From the NCBI GenBank assembly GCA_013397075.1, contig VWZS01007432.1, positions 1,845,565 through 1,909,564 on the forward strand: a stretch of 64,000 bases of DNA, given 5' to 3'. Shown piece by piece: positions 13,183 to 23,453 of the stretch; the stretch's first letter is position 1; every line of letters begins with the position of its first letter. This DNA comes from Rhabdornis inornatus. Lineage: Eukaryota; Chordata; Aves; Passeriformes; Rhabdornithidae. The position numbers and the translations under genes are program-made. The notes beneath the pieces were generated by a model. It was not told where the DNA came from and made no database searches. It was given only the letters and a program-made list of their open reading frames with translations.

Positions 13183-13441
13183 TGGCAGGACAAGCAGATG
13201 GAGACTCAAGATGTGCCAGAGGAAGTTCAGGTTGAACATCAGAAGATTTTCTTCACCAAAAGGGATACTAATCATTGCAAGGGGCTGGCCCTGGGGGTGG
13301 TGGAGTCCCCACCCCTGGAGGTGTCCAAGGAATGCCTGGACATGGCACTCAGTGCTCTGGTCGGGGTGACAAGGTGGGGTTTGGGCACAGGCTGGACTCA
13401 ATGGTCCTGGTCTTTCCCAATCTTAAAAATTCTCTGATTAT
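13183..13441 (+). mobile_element. CR1 retrotransposon, 3' end fragment
   Basis: This sense-orientation CR1 3' region runs from a block like 'ggcaggacaagcagatgg', through 'gttcaggttgaacatcag' and 'ttcttcaccaaaaggg' and the conserved stretch around 'ggtgtccaaggaatgcctgg', to 'ggctggactcaatggtcctgg', ending near ctctgattat. The last step (normally 'cttccaacc' plus the octamer tail) is degenerate. It is in reverse complement the same region as the 40.3-kb copy. It is 5'-truncated and non-coding. Confidence 0.88.
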
Positions 13442-14830
13442 ATGGTTATTCTTAATTTCCAGAAATGTGATCATTAGGGTACTCAACCATGAAATTTGTG
13501 ACCACATATGCAAAAATCTCTGTTTGCATAGAAGTTATTTGCCTTGGAGAACCAAAGAGAGTAATGCATTTTTGTAAATTTGTATGCATACATTGAAACA
13601 AACTGATGGAGAAGACATACTGTGACAGTATATCAGGACTGAAAGTCTTTTTATGCACACAGTAGTGCACTGAAGATATTTGAGAGCAAACACAGTTATG
13701 TGTTTATAAATCACTTGTGTCCTGTAAAACAAGTTCATTCTTCTCTCTGAGATTACTAAGAAAGTCCACACAAATAGTGCCCACCTTAAAACTGCACAAA
13801 AGAAAGAGGGAAAGCAGACATCCTCCAAGACCTGAATCAGAGCAGAGTAGAAATGGAGAGGGCATTAGCCAACATCAGTCTGAGAACTGAACAAAACATT
13901 GTGGAGAGCTACAACCAAAGGAGCGCCAACTCAGAGCCCAGTGGATGGCTGTGAAGAATTTGCTGCATCAGTTTTGTCCACCACTTCATGGAGAAATGGA
14001 AGGCCTCAGTGAGGTCCAAGACCCTATTTTATTTTATACCTACCAATGTAAGCAGCCTGACTTTGCTCTGGGAGCCATCTCCTTTTCTCCCAAACTCTTC
14101 CTTTGAGCTGTTGTTAGCTTACTTTGAAAACAACGAGTGATTTTTTTTGGTCACCAGCTAAAGATGTGCCTCACAGAACTTAGAGTTCAGGTAGACAACC
14201 ATAATGATGGTAGATGGGAAAAGGGAAGCAACAGAAGCTGGATGTCAAGAGACAGGCAGAGGGAAAGGAAACCTTCTCATTCCTTTCACTAAAAGTTTCC
14301 ATCTCCACCAGCATCTTTTTCAAGGCAGTTTAAAGAAATAGGTCATCTTCTGGGCAAACTGAGTTCTGCAAAAGAGAGGGTTAGAGACAGGCAGTATTTG
14401 TAGAGTGTATAATAAGTTGCTTCACAGGAAATTGCCCCAAGACTACAGGGTGCAGCCATCCTGCAAAGTCTGTTCCTGCTCAGCTGCATTACTCACCCAG
14501 AGTTGATCAATACTAGCAGTTCAAGATCCCTGAAGTAACTTTCTAGACTTGCAAGATTTATTACAGCCATTTTGTCTTGACCCCTCCCTAGATTTTCCCC
14601 CTATTTTGTGTATTTAGACCTCAATGGAGGAAAATAACTTAGAAATGTACTTAACGTTAAAGAGGTGATTAATGCCTAAGACATCAATAGCAGGTAAGCA
14701 CATAATTACTTATGTCTAAAATAAAGATGAGATTTGTACACTTTAAGTGCATTCCTAGAAGGATTTCTTAAGGGAGATATTTTTCATCTTGTTCTGCTCG
14801 CCTGCAAAGTGCCTAGCTCAAAAATTTCTG

Positions 14831-14832
<2 letters not shown>
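13442..14832. other. gene-free stretch
   Basis: AT-rich sequence ending at the CAAAA microsatellite. No gene is recognised, although short chance open frames occur on both strands. Confidence 0.5.
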
Positions 14833-14862
<30 letters not shown>

Positions 14863-14995
14863 CAAAACAAAACAAAACAAAACAAAACAAAACAAAACAA
14901 AACAAAACAAAACAAAACAAATTAAATCAAAACAAAACAAAACAAAACAAAACAAAACAAAACAAAACAAAACAAAACAAAACAAAACAAAACAA
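14833..14995. repeat. (CAAAA)n pentanucleotide microsatellite
   Basis: About 160 bp of CAAAA units, roughly 17 before and 13 after one short interruption near 14921-14930 (attaaatcaa). Purity on both sides is almost perfect. Because the unit length is not a multiple of three and the array lacks stops in some frames, it creates spurious frames reading as Lys/Gln/Asn/Thr on the plus strand and Cys/Phe/Val/Leu on the minus strand. Arrays like this often grow from the A-rich tail of an old retroposon, but I see no recognisable body next to it. Confidence 0.97.
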
Positions 14996-16700
14996 TAAAG
15001 TAGAAAGGTTTCCTTGCTATGATGTTTAAAAGAGAAACAAGATTTTGATTTGCTTGGAACATAGTATATTTTAACACACATTGATTTCTTCAAATATTTG
15101 CAGAATCTGTATGAGGGGATTTTCAAGCCAGTGTAATTTGTCTTTTGATTTTTCAAGAATAGTATCTATGCCTGTACTTTTGATTCAGACACATTAAAAA
15201 AGAACGTCTCCTTCCCTTTTTTGCAAAGCCTGTTTGATGCTGTCTCTTGATCTTGAATTTGTTGTTGACTCATATCAAATGCAAATCAAGTCCTTTTACA
15301 CTATGAATCATCACTGCTCTTGGTTAAGGGGTAAGAAGAGATGAGAAGGGAAACAGAGCATTTCTGGACAATACTGCTGATTGAGGGCTGGCATGACTCA
15401 TACTTAGGAGATCTGTGCATTTTCAAGTCAACAACTGAGGAGATTAAGAAGCAACTTCAAACAGGGTTTTTAAAAGGAGAAAAAAACAGGAACTGGGATA
15501 AGGTACAGAGCAATGCACACAGCCACATCCTGAAGCCCTCACTAATGCAAAATTCCCAACGATATAACCTTTATGGTTTCCAAGCACTAAGCTTAGAGTT
15601 CATGGTTTAAGACTGGCCTTCAGTTAGCTGGGAATTCCAAAGAGCCCAAAGTCCAGTCAGTAGAGTCTTAAAATAATTATTTCTTGCTCAGATTTTGTAA
15701 CAAACAGAAACCCAGAGAGCTGTATGTAAATTTCCTCAAAAAACACAGTTTCCTCCTCATATACACAGCATTGTTATGAAAAGTGTTGGCATATCTGTGG
15801 TTAGAAGGAAGAGGATATGGACGGTGACATTTCTATTTGCTGAAAATTAGGTGGGAAAGACAACTCTCAAAGAAGTACCAAATAAATAATTTTTTTATCC
15901 CATCTAATTTTACTCCATATAAGAACTTAATATGGAATTAGAAAAAGATCTATCCATGAAGCAAAGCACCTCTTTGCTGATGAGAAAGAGACAGAAATAA
16001 CATATTACAAAAATCAGTAAATTCAGAAGTGTGCACACTTTGCTATTTACCATTGACAGATAACATTGTTTTGCAAATAGAGGTGAAGAATATATTTTCT
16101 TCAGTTCTAAAAATTGAAAGAGGTTTTTGACTAGTCCCATTTAGACTGTCTGGGGGAAGGAGGTATTTGTTCTTTTAATCAAAGATTGTTCTATGCATTA
16201 TTTTCCTACCTACTACATACATTATGGCACATGAACCCCTTTTGTACTCGTGTACACCAGGTTTGATTGCAGAACCGATACTGCCCTCTTTGGAGGACAA
16301 GGAATCAACAGTCCTTGTGCATGAGTCTTAATCCCATAATAATTTTATAATTCCTTTCATATTCCATAATAATTTTCTAATTCCTTTCATATTCTTGTCA
16401 CTGGTGTTTAAGAAAAAAACTTGGCAAAAGGACTTTAAAAAAAAGTCAAAGTTTTGCTCAAAAGTTTAAAAAGAGCAAGGAAGAAGAGATTTACCTATTA
16501 GAGCAGCAATGAAACAAATGTTTTTACTTTTAGAAGTCCAGATGACTTAGCTCAGATTAATTTTGGATTAAAGAGCAAACACAATTAGGATTACTTGGCA
16601 ATTACACTGGGGTACTCAGCCAGTGATCCTGCACAGAGATATCCTACTGCTATCACTTTTACCCTAGGGAGGGCATTGTACTGAATGCCAATGATCCTAC
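14996..16700. other. gene-free stretch with a small tandem duplication
   Basis: AT-rich sequence with no recognised gene. It contains the 30-bp tandem duplication at 16334-16393. Confidence 0.5.
16334..16393. repeat. tandem duplication, two 30-bp copies
   Basis: Copies 16334-16363 and 16364-16393 are adjacent and differ at a single base (an A in the first copy where the second has a C, after 'aatttt'). Such high identity suggests a recent local duplication. Confidence 0.93.
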
Positions 16701-16866
16701 CTGTGCCTGCTATCAGCAGGCAGCCATCCCTCAGCCCTCCTCCTCCCCCAAATTCCCCGGCCACAGTCTTGTCCCCCTCCTGCTCTCCAGGCTTGCCAGC
16801 TGCTGGGGATCCACGAGCAGGAGCTGCCCTGGCTGCTGACTTCACCCTCCAGCTCCATCCCCTCCT
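16701..16866 (-). other. candidate internal exon in a GC-rich patch (unconfirmed)
   Basis: On the minus strand the segment is preceded by an acceptor-like tract (ggttgttactgtctag) and ends in a strong donor (GGCACAG then gtagga). Its 166 bp are GC-rich against AT-rich flanks and open in two frames. One frame contains GEFGGGGGL followed by a hydrophobic stretch. The other contains MELEGEVSSQGSS. I recognise neither. On the plus strand the same patch is strikingly pyrimidine-rich (about 16730-16866), which could by itself produce both the openness and the splice-like motifs. Confidence 0.25.
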
Positions 16867-18083
16867 CTAGACAGTAACAACCAGCTGCAGCAAACCACAG
16901 GTTCTGATATGACAGATTAAACATCAAGAATGAGGAAATCAAACAACACACGAAATCCGCCAGGCAAGCTCCCTGGACAAATATTTCCAATTAACTCTGC
17001 AACAAGGGCCAGGTTCAGTGGAGCTGGCTCTGAAACCAGAAACCTCACAGTTGGCCAGGTGGGTTTCATGTGGCTGTGCTGTGCTGACACTGAAGCAGTT
17101 TCTGTAAAATACACCACAGATAGCTTCTAATTTGAAAATATTTGCATGAATAACAATGTGTTTCATGTGCATTCAGCCAGCTGTATCCTTGGTTAAAAGA
17201 GTAAAGCCTCTGTGAAATGTTTGAGAGTATAGTGTGCACAGAAGGGACTATACATTTGTGGGGTCTGTTCTTGTCTGTATAAAATGAAAATAGGAAATCA
17301 GGTTGCCTAGGTTTTCCATTTTAATGTGACTTTCTAGTTACCATCTGATGTCAAGCTGCTAATTACACACAGGTGGTTTAACAGTCAAGTGGTGAAAGTT
17401 TGAGGCTTGTGGCACAGAGTACTTACAATTTGCAGGGATTGTAACATTTTCCACTGAGCAATGTGATACCGAATTTAGAGCCATAAAGTTATGACCCCGA
17501 ACTCCCACTTGCAAAGGCACAGCCCAGTGAGTAACAACTCCCACTATCCATTAGTATCTCTTGTGCACCTCACATCAACCTCTGATGGAACTGATGCATA
17601 CTTGTCATTTATTTAGGTGAACTCTTACATTGGGTTTTCTGCTTTAAATTAGGTTAACTTATGTCTTCGGTTTTCTTTAAAACATTGATTCAAATATCTT
17701 AACTTGTACATGAAAGTGCTGGAGGAATAAACTCAATTCAACCCAGTCAGTTTCTATTGGTTTGGGGTTTTTTTGTTTTTAAAAATAAATAATGTTTTGT
17801 CATACAGCAATGCTCCAGAGCTGGCAGCATGAGCAAGGAGGAGAGGTGGGAGGACAAACAGATGGCAAAGACACTGAACAGCACTCCAAAAGGCTGAAGT
17901 AGTTTAGGAGCAGAAATCTCACTTACTTTCAACAGAGCTAAGGGAGAGGGAACAAACCCAGATCTTTAATTTCTCTCATACAAGGAACAGAAAGTTGCAA
18001 ATTTAAAGAACAATCTTGAATTCTGGTTTGGGTTTTCTTTCAAACAGTATTTTACTTTTCTTATGGTGTTTTTTTTATTCTAG

Positions 18084-18207
18084 CACAATGTCAGCAATAG
18101 CAAACTATATGCTGCAAGAGATGGCTGCCCAGATAAATAATGAAATAGTAAAACACAGCCTTGTAGTAAAGAATATTCCAAATTTGCACCACCAGCTGCT
18201 CCTTCCC
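18084..18207 (+). other. candidate internal exon (unconfirmed)
   Basis: A very good acceptor (a long T-rich tract ending ttttttttattctag) is followed by 124 bp open in one frame. That frame includes MLQEMAAQINNEIVKHSLVV. The segment ends at a moderate donor (TTCCC then gtaaga; the -1 base is C rather than the preferred G). The frame continues open past the donor to a stop at about 18322. No protein family is recognised. Confidence 0.2.
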
Positions 18208-21200
18208 GTAAGAGTTCAAATAGTGAACTTCTCTACTATTATTAATTCTCTATATATTACTTCTCATGCTATCCACTCCACTAAGCTCCACAGAAACACT
18301 CAGGTGACTGATGCTCTTCTGTAAATGATCCTGTTAAATTGATTCATAATTGGCAATTTAAATTCAACTACGTTTTTAAGTATGGCACAGCCTGTTAGTC
18401 CTGCTCCCTCTTGCTCATGCAGCTACCAACTATGTGATGGCAATGTTCAATGGAAAACATGCTTTTCTTTTGAATAATGGCAGGTATCTTCCCTTGAAAA
18501 ATCCAGTACTGCAGTTTGGTTTTCCTTCAAGCATGCCAGCTCTCAGGAACAGAGTCTGGGGGACAACTCCTGAACTCTGCTGTGGGAAAGGCAGGTCACT
18601 TTTGCTGAGAGTTGTTTGGAGCCTGGGGAAAGTGCATGTGAAGCAGCATAAAAAGAAAAGGGAAAATAATTCAAAATAAGGGAGCATTCAAAAATCCTTT
18701 TTTTGTAACACTGGCAGTAAATATCTCACTTGAAATACTGCAAGGACATTCGGCTTGCCTGCATGGGAGAGCTATGGCAGTCCGGGAGACTAAACACAGT
18801 AATTAACAGTGAGATTATAGCTCTGACAACATAAAGCACAGCACAGCACAAGGAACTTTCTAATATTTTGCATTTCTCTATAAGAACAAGGGTAGAGTTT
18901 AAAATAATGCAGGGGGCTTGGGTGAAAGTTAATCATTCAACAGCAGCTCCCAGCAAGGATCCCCTGAATCACTTTTGGAATGGTGTTGGACTCTTTGTGG
19001 GCACTCAGATCTACATAAGTAGATCATGTTTTGCAAAATTGGTGCCTGATATGCCAGCTAAAACAATCCAGCCTTATTGCTTATGCAAAGAGTGGTCCGA
19101 AGTAGATACAATAGAAGTACAAGGGAAGGGATACAGGACTTGCCTGATCATTCAACCGTAAGGGTGTGCTGAAAGATTTCTTTCTGAGCCTCCTCCAGCA
19201 CAGCCCCACAGAGAAAGCTGCTGCCTGGGCCCACAGAAGTCTGATTACTGTGCACACCGTGCACTAGCTCGGCAGTGAAGTCATTCAGTAGTCTGATTAA
19301 AATAACATCTTCTAATTCCCTTTTTGTTGTAATTTACAGTCTCTCTCCTTTGGCTGAACCTGCCAGCCATCCTGGAGGTGAACAAAGAGAATGTGCTAAA
19401 GTTGCCAATTCTGGGGCCTGGTGTGAGAGAAAGCTTTTGTTTCCAGAGGTTGTATTTACTCTGGAGACAGTTAATCAAAGCTCCACAGAGCATTGTAATT
19501 CTTCTGTTCCTTTAGTACGGGTATGAACTCTCAGTGTCTGATCCCTGCGACTGTCTTTCAAATCCCCTCAGTAAGCTCACTCCAATGTAACTTACACTAG
19601 GGCTGGTTAAGAAAGATCCAAGCTTTTTTCAAAATGGCTTTAGATAACTAAATTACATCACTTGTGTTGTTGTATTTTCTATTAGCACCATGGACACCAG
19701 CTAACACAGCTGAAATGAGTGTCAGGTGTATTTCAGCACAAGGACATTTAACACTCACAGCCCCAAAGGGGACCTGGATGGAAGCAGTTCCATTGAGGAA
19801 GTGAACATTTGGGGCAATATGGCAAATTCATCAAATAACTAATGTAAAATTGAAGGACAATCCATGCACAGACATACAAAACAGATAGGTGCTAAAACTG
19901 TCTCACATCTTCTTATCTTCTTAATCTGCTCTTAACCCTCCCCTAATATAAAAACTGCATATACAGAATAAATGTGTGGTAAGTCATTTGTCTTTCATTT
20001 AAAAATCCCACAGAAAACTCTCTCTAAATTCCTGTGGTGACGGCCTTGCGCACTTTTTTTCAGGTACAGCTGTACAAAATAACAATTCCAATTCAGGCTC
20101 TTGATTTAACACCATGTCTGGACTCTATGACAAAAGACTAAGGCAGAGCAAAACTAAACCAGAGCAACTGGTGCTGCTGAGAATCTGACAGGTCTCATTT
20201 GCTTTGTTATGTCAGTAAGCTTTGTTATAAAGCACAATTTTCTCTTTTCAGCATAGAATTATGTAGGGAAGAAACTTTCTTGATAGAAGAAATTCTGTGC
20301 TACTGAACATGCAAATATTATAAGCCTCATTTCAAATACAGATGCTTAAATAAACAGATTCATAAAGCCAGCAAAGGTTTTTTAGCATGGACATGGATGC
20401 CAGTTATCCTAGATAAACATTAGCTATGAAGATCACTCACTTATTTTTAAACTGTTATTTATTTTTTAAATGGTTCCATTACACAAATGGAAACAAAGCA
20501 CACCAGAAACAGCGTGCTCTGAGATAAGTCCCCTGAGCACTGCCTGCGTGCATAAATCCAGCCCAGAATATGTCCTATGGGCAGTGAACTCCAAATAATT
20601 TCAGCCTATCTCCTTGGAGAGAATGCTGTTGTATCTAGGATCAGTTCTGGGTGGTCTCCAGTTGCATTGGAGAGACTGTTTTAATACAGACAATTCAACA
20701 TTGTGAAGTATTTTGTACTCTGGGGAGCAACGATAGCAGGAAAACTGTGGAAACTGTGGTATTTAACACAGTTCCTTCACCATCTCTATGAGATGAACCA
20801 CACCAGCACCTGCCTGTGTCACCTTCAGTTTGTTTGGACTGAAATTCAGCCAGTTAATTCCAGTGTTAGCCAGATGCCGAAGCTTGGAAAGTTGCCCCAA
20901 CCCACCGAGTTTGGTGGAAAAGGCATTAAACTGGGACACTCAGAGCTATGGATTTGTCCTGGGTTCACTCCCTTCTGGCCCTGGTTCACTTCACCTCTGC
21001 TCCAAATTTAGCTTTGGTGATCTCACAGGACAATTTTGTAGGAATATCTGCAACTGCAGGGGCAGGCTGGGTCTTCTGTGTGCTACAGCACTGAACCCCC
21101 ACGGCAGCAGCAAAGCACCAAACAGGCTGTGCCATGAACTGCTGCTCGGAGAGTGCCCTGACACCAAAGCACAGGAACAGCTCAGAAACCAGCTCCCACC

Positions 21201-21643
21201 TCCCCTGCAGGGAAATCAGGGCAGTGCAGTTACACTCCACATTCCCCAGGCTGAGGTCTGCTGAGAACTGCCTCATCATATGGCATTTGCTCCTTGACTC
21301 TTGAGCAGTGGAAACCATATATACAATATCTTTCCTGCTTTCCCAGTATCACATTTCTATTAAAAACATTGCAACAGATACTACAGAAGCACAATCTGTG
21401 CTCAGAAGCAGCAGGAAAGGTGATCTGTGATACAAGCTTTGTGTGAAAATGGAGTCCACCACACGAATGCAATCAAGTCTCTGAAAGACAGGAGAGGAGA
21501 GCAATACAACACCAGCCCACAAACCAGGGCATTCAGATGAATTAACAAAAGATTAGGGCCAGTCACATAAAGATACTTGAACACAAAGCCCTTTTGTGGC
21601 ATCAGAAGATGATTGTTATCTAATAAGTCCAGCTCAATATCAC

Positions 21644-21711
21644 CTGGAGCATTCTCAGTTTGCTTCTGTGCTTCCTCACTTTTGCTTTCTAGCAAGAGGT
21701 CCACATCAAAC
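21644..21711 (-). other. candidate internal exon (unconfirmed)
   Basis: On the minus strand a textbook acceptor (acagcttttctcag) is followed by 68 bp open in a frame rich in acidic residues (FDVDLLLESKSEEAQKQTEN). They end at a moderate donor (GCTCCAG then gtgata). The surrounding open frame is 127 codons (21402-21785) and becomes hydrophobic downstream. The peptide is protein-like but not recognised. Confidence 0.22.
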
Positions 21712-22447
21712 CTGAGAAAAGCTGTTTTCCAATGAACCACCCAAATTCTTATCCCATGCACTTTCCTCACACTGTGCCAACACACACAATGCCAATAAAG
21801 TCACAGAAGCAATTCTACAAACAGCTATGTGGGGGCTCCTTTCCTTTGCAATGTATTGCTTTTTGAAGTGGCAGCATTTTGATCCTGTCTTTGTCAGAAG
21901 CTAAGATTGTGGCACTGAAAATCTATGGTGAAATCTGTCCCCTACTGAATGGGAAAACTCCCAGCAATTTTAGCAAGGCCAGGAACAGATTTCATGTCCT
22001 GCATCTGTAGCAACTCAGAGGCATAAATTGCATTTGTGGGACCTTAAAAGTCAGAAAGCAATGGGTGGTAATCGTAGCTAAGTTGTTTTTCCCAGGATTC
22101 CTAGAAAACAGAAGACAAATAAATAAAAATCCAGAATATTTTAACATTTCATTTCCCCAATCCCTTCTCATGATCAGCTACAAGTCCTCAGACTTTCCCA
22201 CTGCCAGTGGTCAATGATATCATTCACAGTGATTTTTCTACAACCTTCATTAGCTGGCCTTTCTTAGAGCTGTTACAGTTTCCTGTGGGCTTTGGTTTGA
22301 CTTGTGTTTTTCTTGGCCATAAGTTCACCTGAAAATATGACGCTATTTCAGGCAAAAGTATCAAAAAATAAAGTATGCTTTTTCAGACCCAATGGCCACA
22401 CCCCTGTGTCTCCTGCCATTCTGTCCAGCTAGCATTTTAAAAGCACG

Positions 22448-22465
22448 TTATTTATTTATTTATTT
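22448..22465. repeat. short (TTTA)n run
   Basis: About four TTTA units lie about 110 bp upstream of the CR1 copy. It is too short to be a strongly polymorphic array. Confidence 0.85.
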
Positions 22466-22574
22466 GTCCATTCAATTGCAATATCAGGATTACTGGAGGC
22501 AACCACAGTATAGTTACAGAGGCTGCAATTTGGCAGTAGAAATCATGTTCTTTCAAAAAGAATTTCAAGTCCAT

Positions 22575-23453
22575 GTGGCCAGATGGGATCTACCCAAGGG
22601 TACTGAGGGAGCTGGTGGCAGTGCTCATGGAGCCACTTTCCATCATTTCCCAGCGGTGCAGGGTCACCAGGGAGGTCCCAGGTGAAGGGAAGTGTGGCAC
22701 TGCTGTAAGAAGGGTGGGAAGGAAGATCCTGACCTCGATGCCAGGAAAGGTCATGGAGCAGATCCTCTTGAGTGCCACCATGAACATACCCAGGACAACC
22801 AGGGCATCAGCCCAGCCAGCCAGGGTTTATGACAGGCAGGTCCTGCTTGGCCCACCTGATCTCCTAGGACAGAGTGACCCCCTCAATGGATGTGTCTGAC
22901 TGGACTTTAGGAAAGCCTTTGACATTTTCTGCAGCATTTTCCTCATGGCTTGGACAGGGACACGCACTGTTCAGTGGGTAAAAGACTGGCTGGATGTCTG
23001 GGCCCAGAGAGTGGTGGGGAATGGAGCTGGGGCCAGGCACCGATGGTGTTCCCAAGGCTCAGAACTGGAGTCAGCTTTTTAACATCTCCAACAATGACCC
23101 TCAGTCACTTTGCAGATCACACCAAATTGGGTGGCAGTGTTGGGTGCTCTGCAGAGACAGGCTGGGAGGAGGTTGTAGCAAGGTGAGGGGTTGGTAGCAA
23201 GGGACAGGACAAGAGGAAATGGCCTCAAGTAGTGCCAGGGAATGTTTGTGTCGGATAGCAGGAAAAATTGTTTCACTGAAAGATTATCAGGATTATCATT
23301 GGAACAGGGAAGTGGTGGAATCACTGTCCCTGTAAATGTGTAGATGGGACATTTACAGGCCTTGTCTATTGGTGGAGTTGGCAATGATGTGTTAATGGTT
23401 GGACTTGATGATTTTAGTGGTCTTTTCTAACCTAAATGATTCTATCATTTTGT
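22575..23453 (+). mobile_element. CR1 retrotransposon with decayed reverse-transcriptase region
   Basis: This is the most complete CR1 in the window, in sense orientation. It starts inside ORF2 at the reverse-transcriptase block resembling 'PDGI.PRVLRELA' (here PDGIYPRVLRELVAVL), then PGKVMEQILL. Further on come a block like 'LDFRKAFD' and the catalytic-loop block, read here as HFADHTKLGG where active CR1 has FADD; the second catalytic Asp is His. Between these blocks sequence is missing and the frame shifts several times. The 3' part (about 23200-23453) follows the CR1 consensus closely and ends with 'ggttggacttgatga', 'tcttttctaacc' and 'atgattctat'. The copy cannot be active. Short open frames within it are remnants. 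Confidence 0.95.

Larger units (their letters stand above)
16867..22574. other. gene-free stretch with two splice-flanked segments
   Basis: Mostly AT-rich single-copy sequence. It contains the unconfirmed exon candidates at 18084-18207 (+) and 21644-21711 (-), a GC-richer patch at about 21060-21250 of unknown origin, two adjacent short palindromes at 22198-22224 and a TTTA run at 22448-22465. No gene is recognised. Confidence 0.45.

Noticed and set aside
14734..15156. Repetitive Lys/Gln/Asn/Thr and Cys/Phe/Val/Leu proteins
   Set aside because: Pure translation artefacts of the CAAAA microsatellite.
20830..21264. 144-codon plus-strand frame
   Set aside because: A minus-strand frame overlaps it, there is no recognisable domain, and it lies in a GC-richer patch. 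No start context or splice structure supports it.
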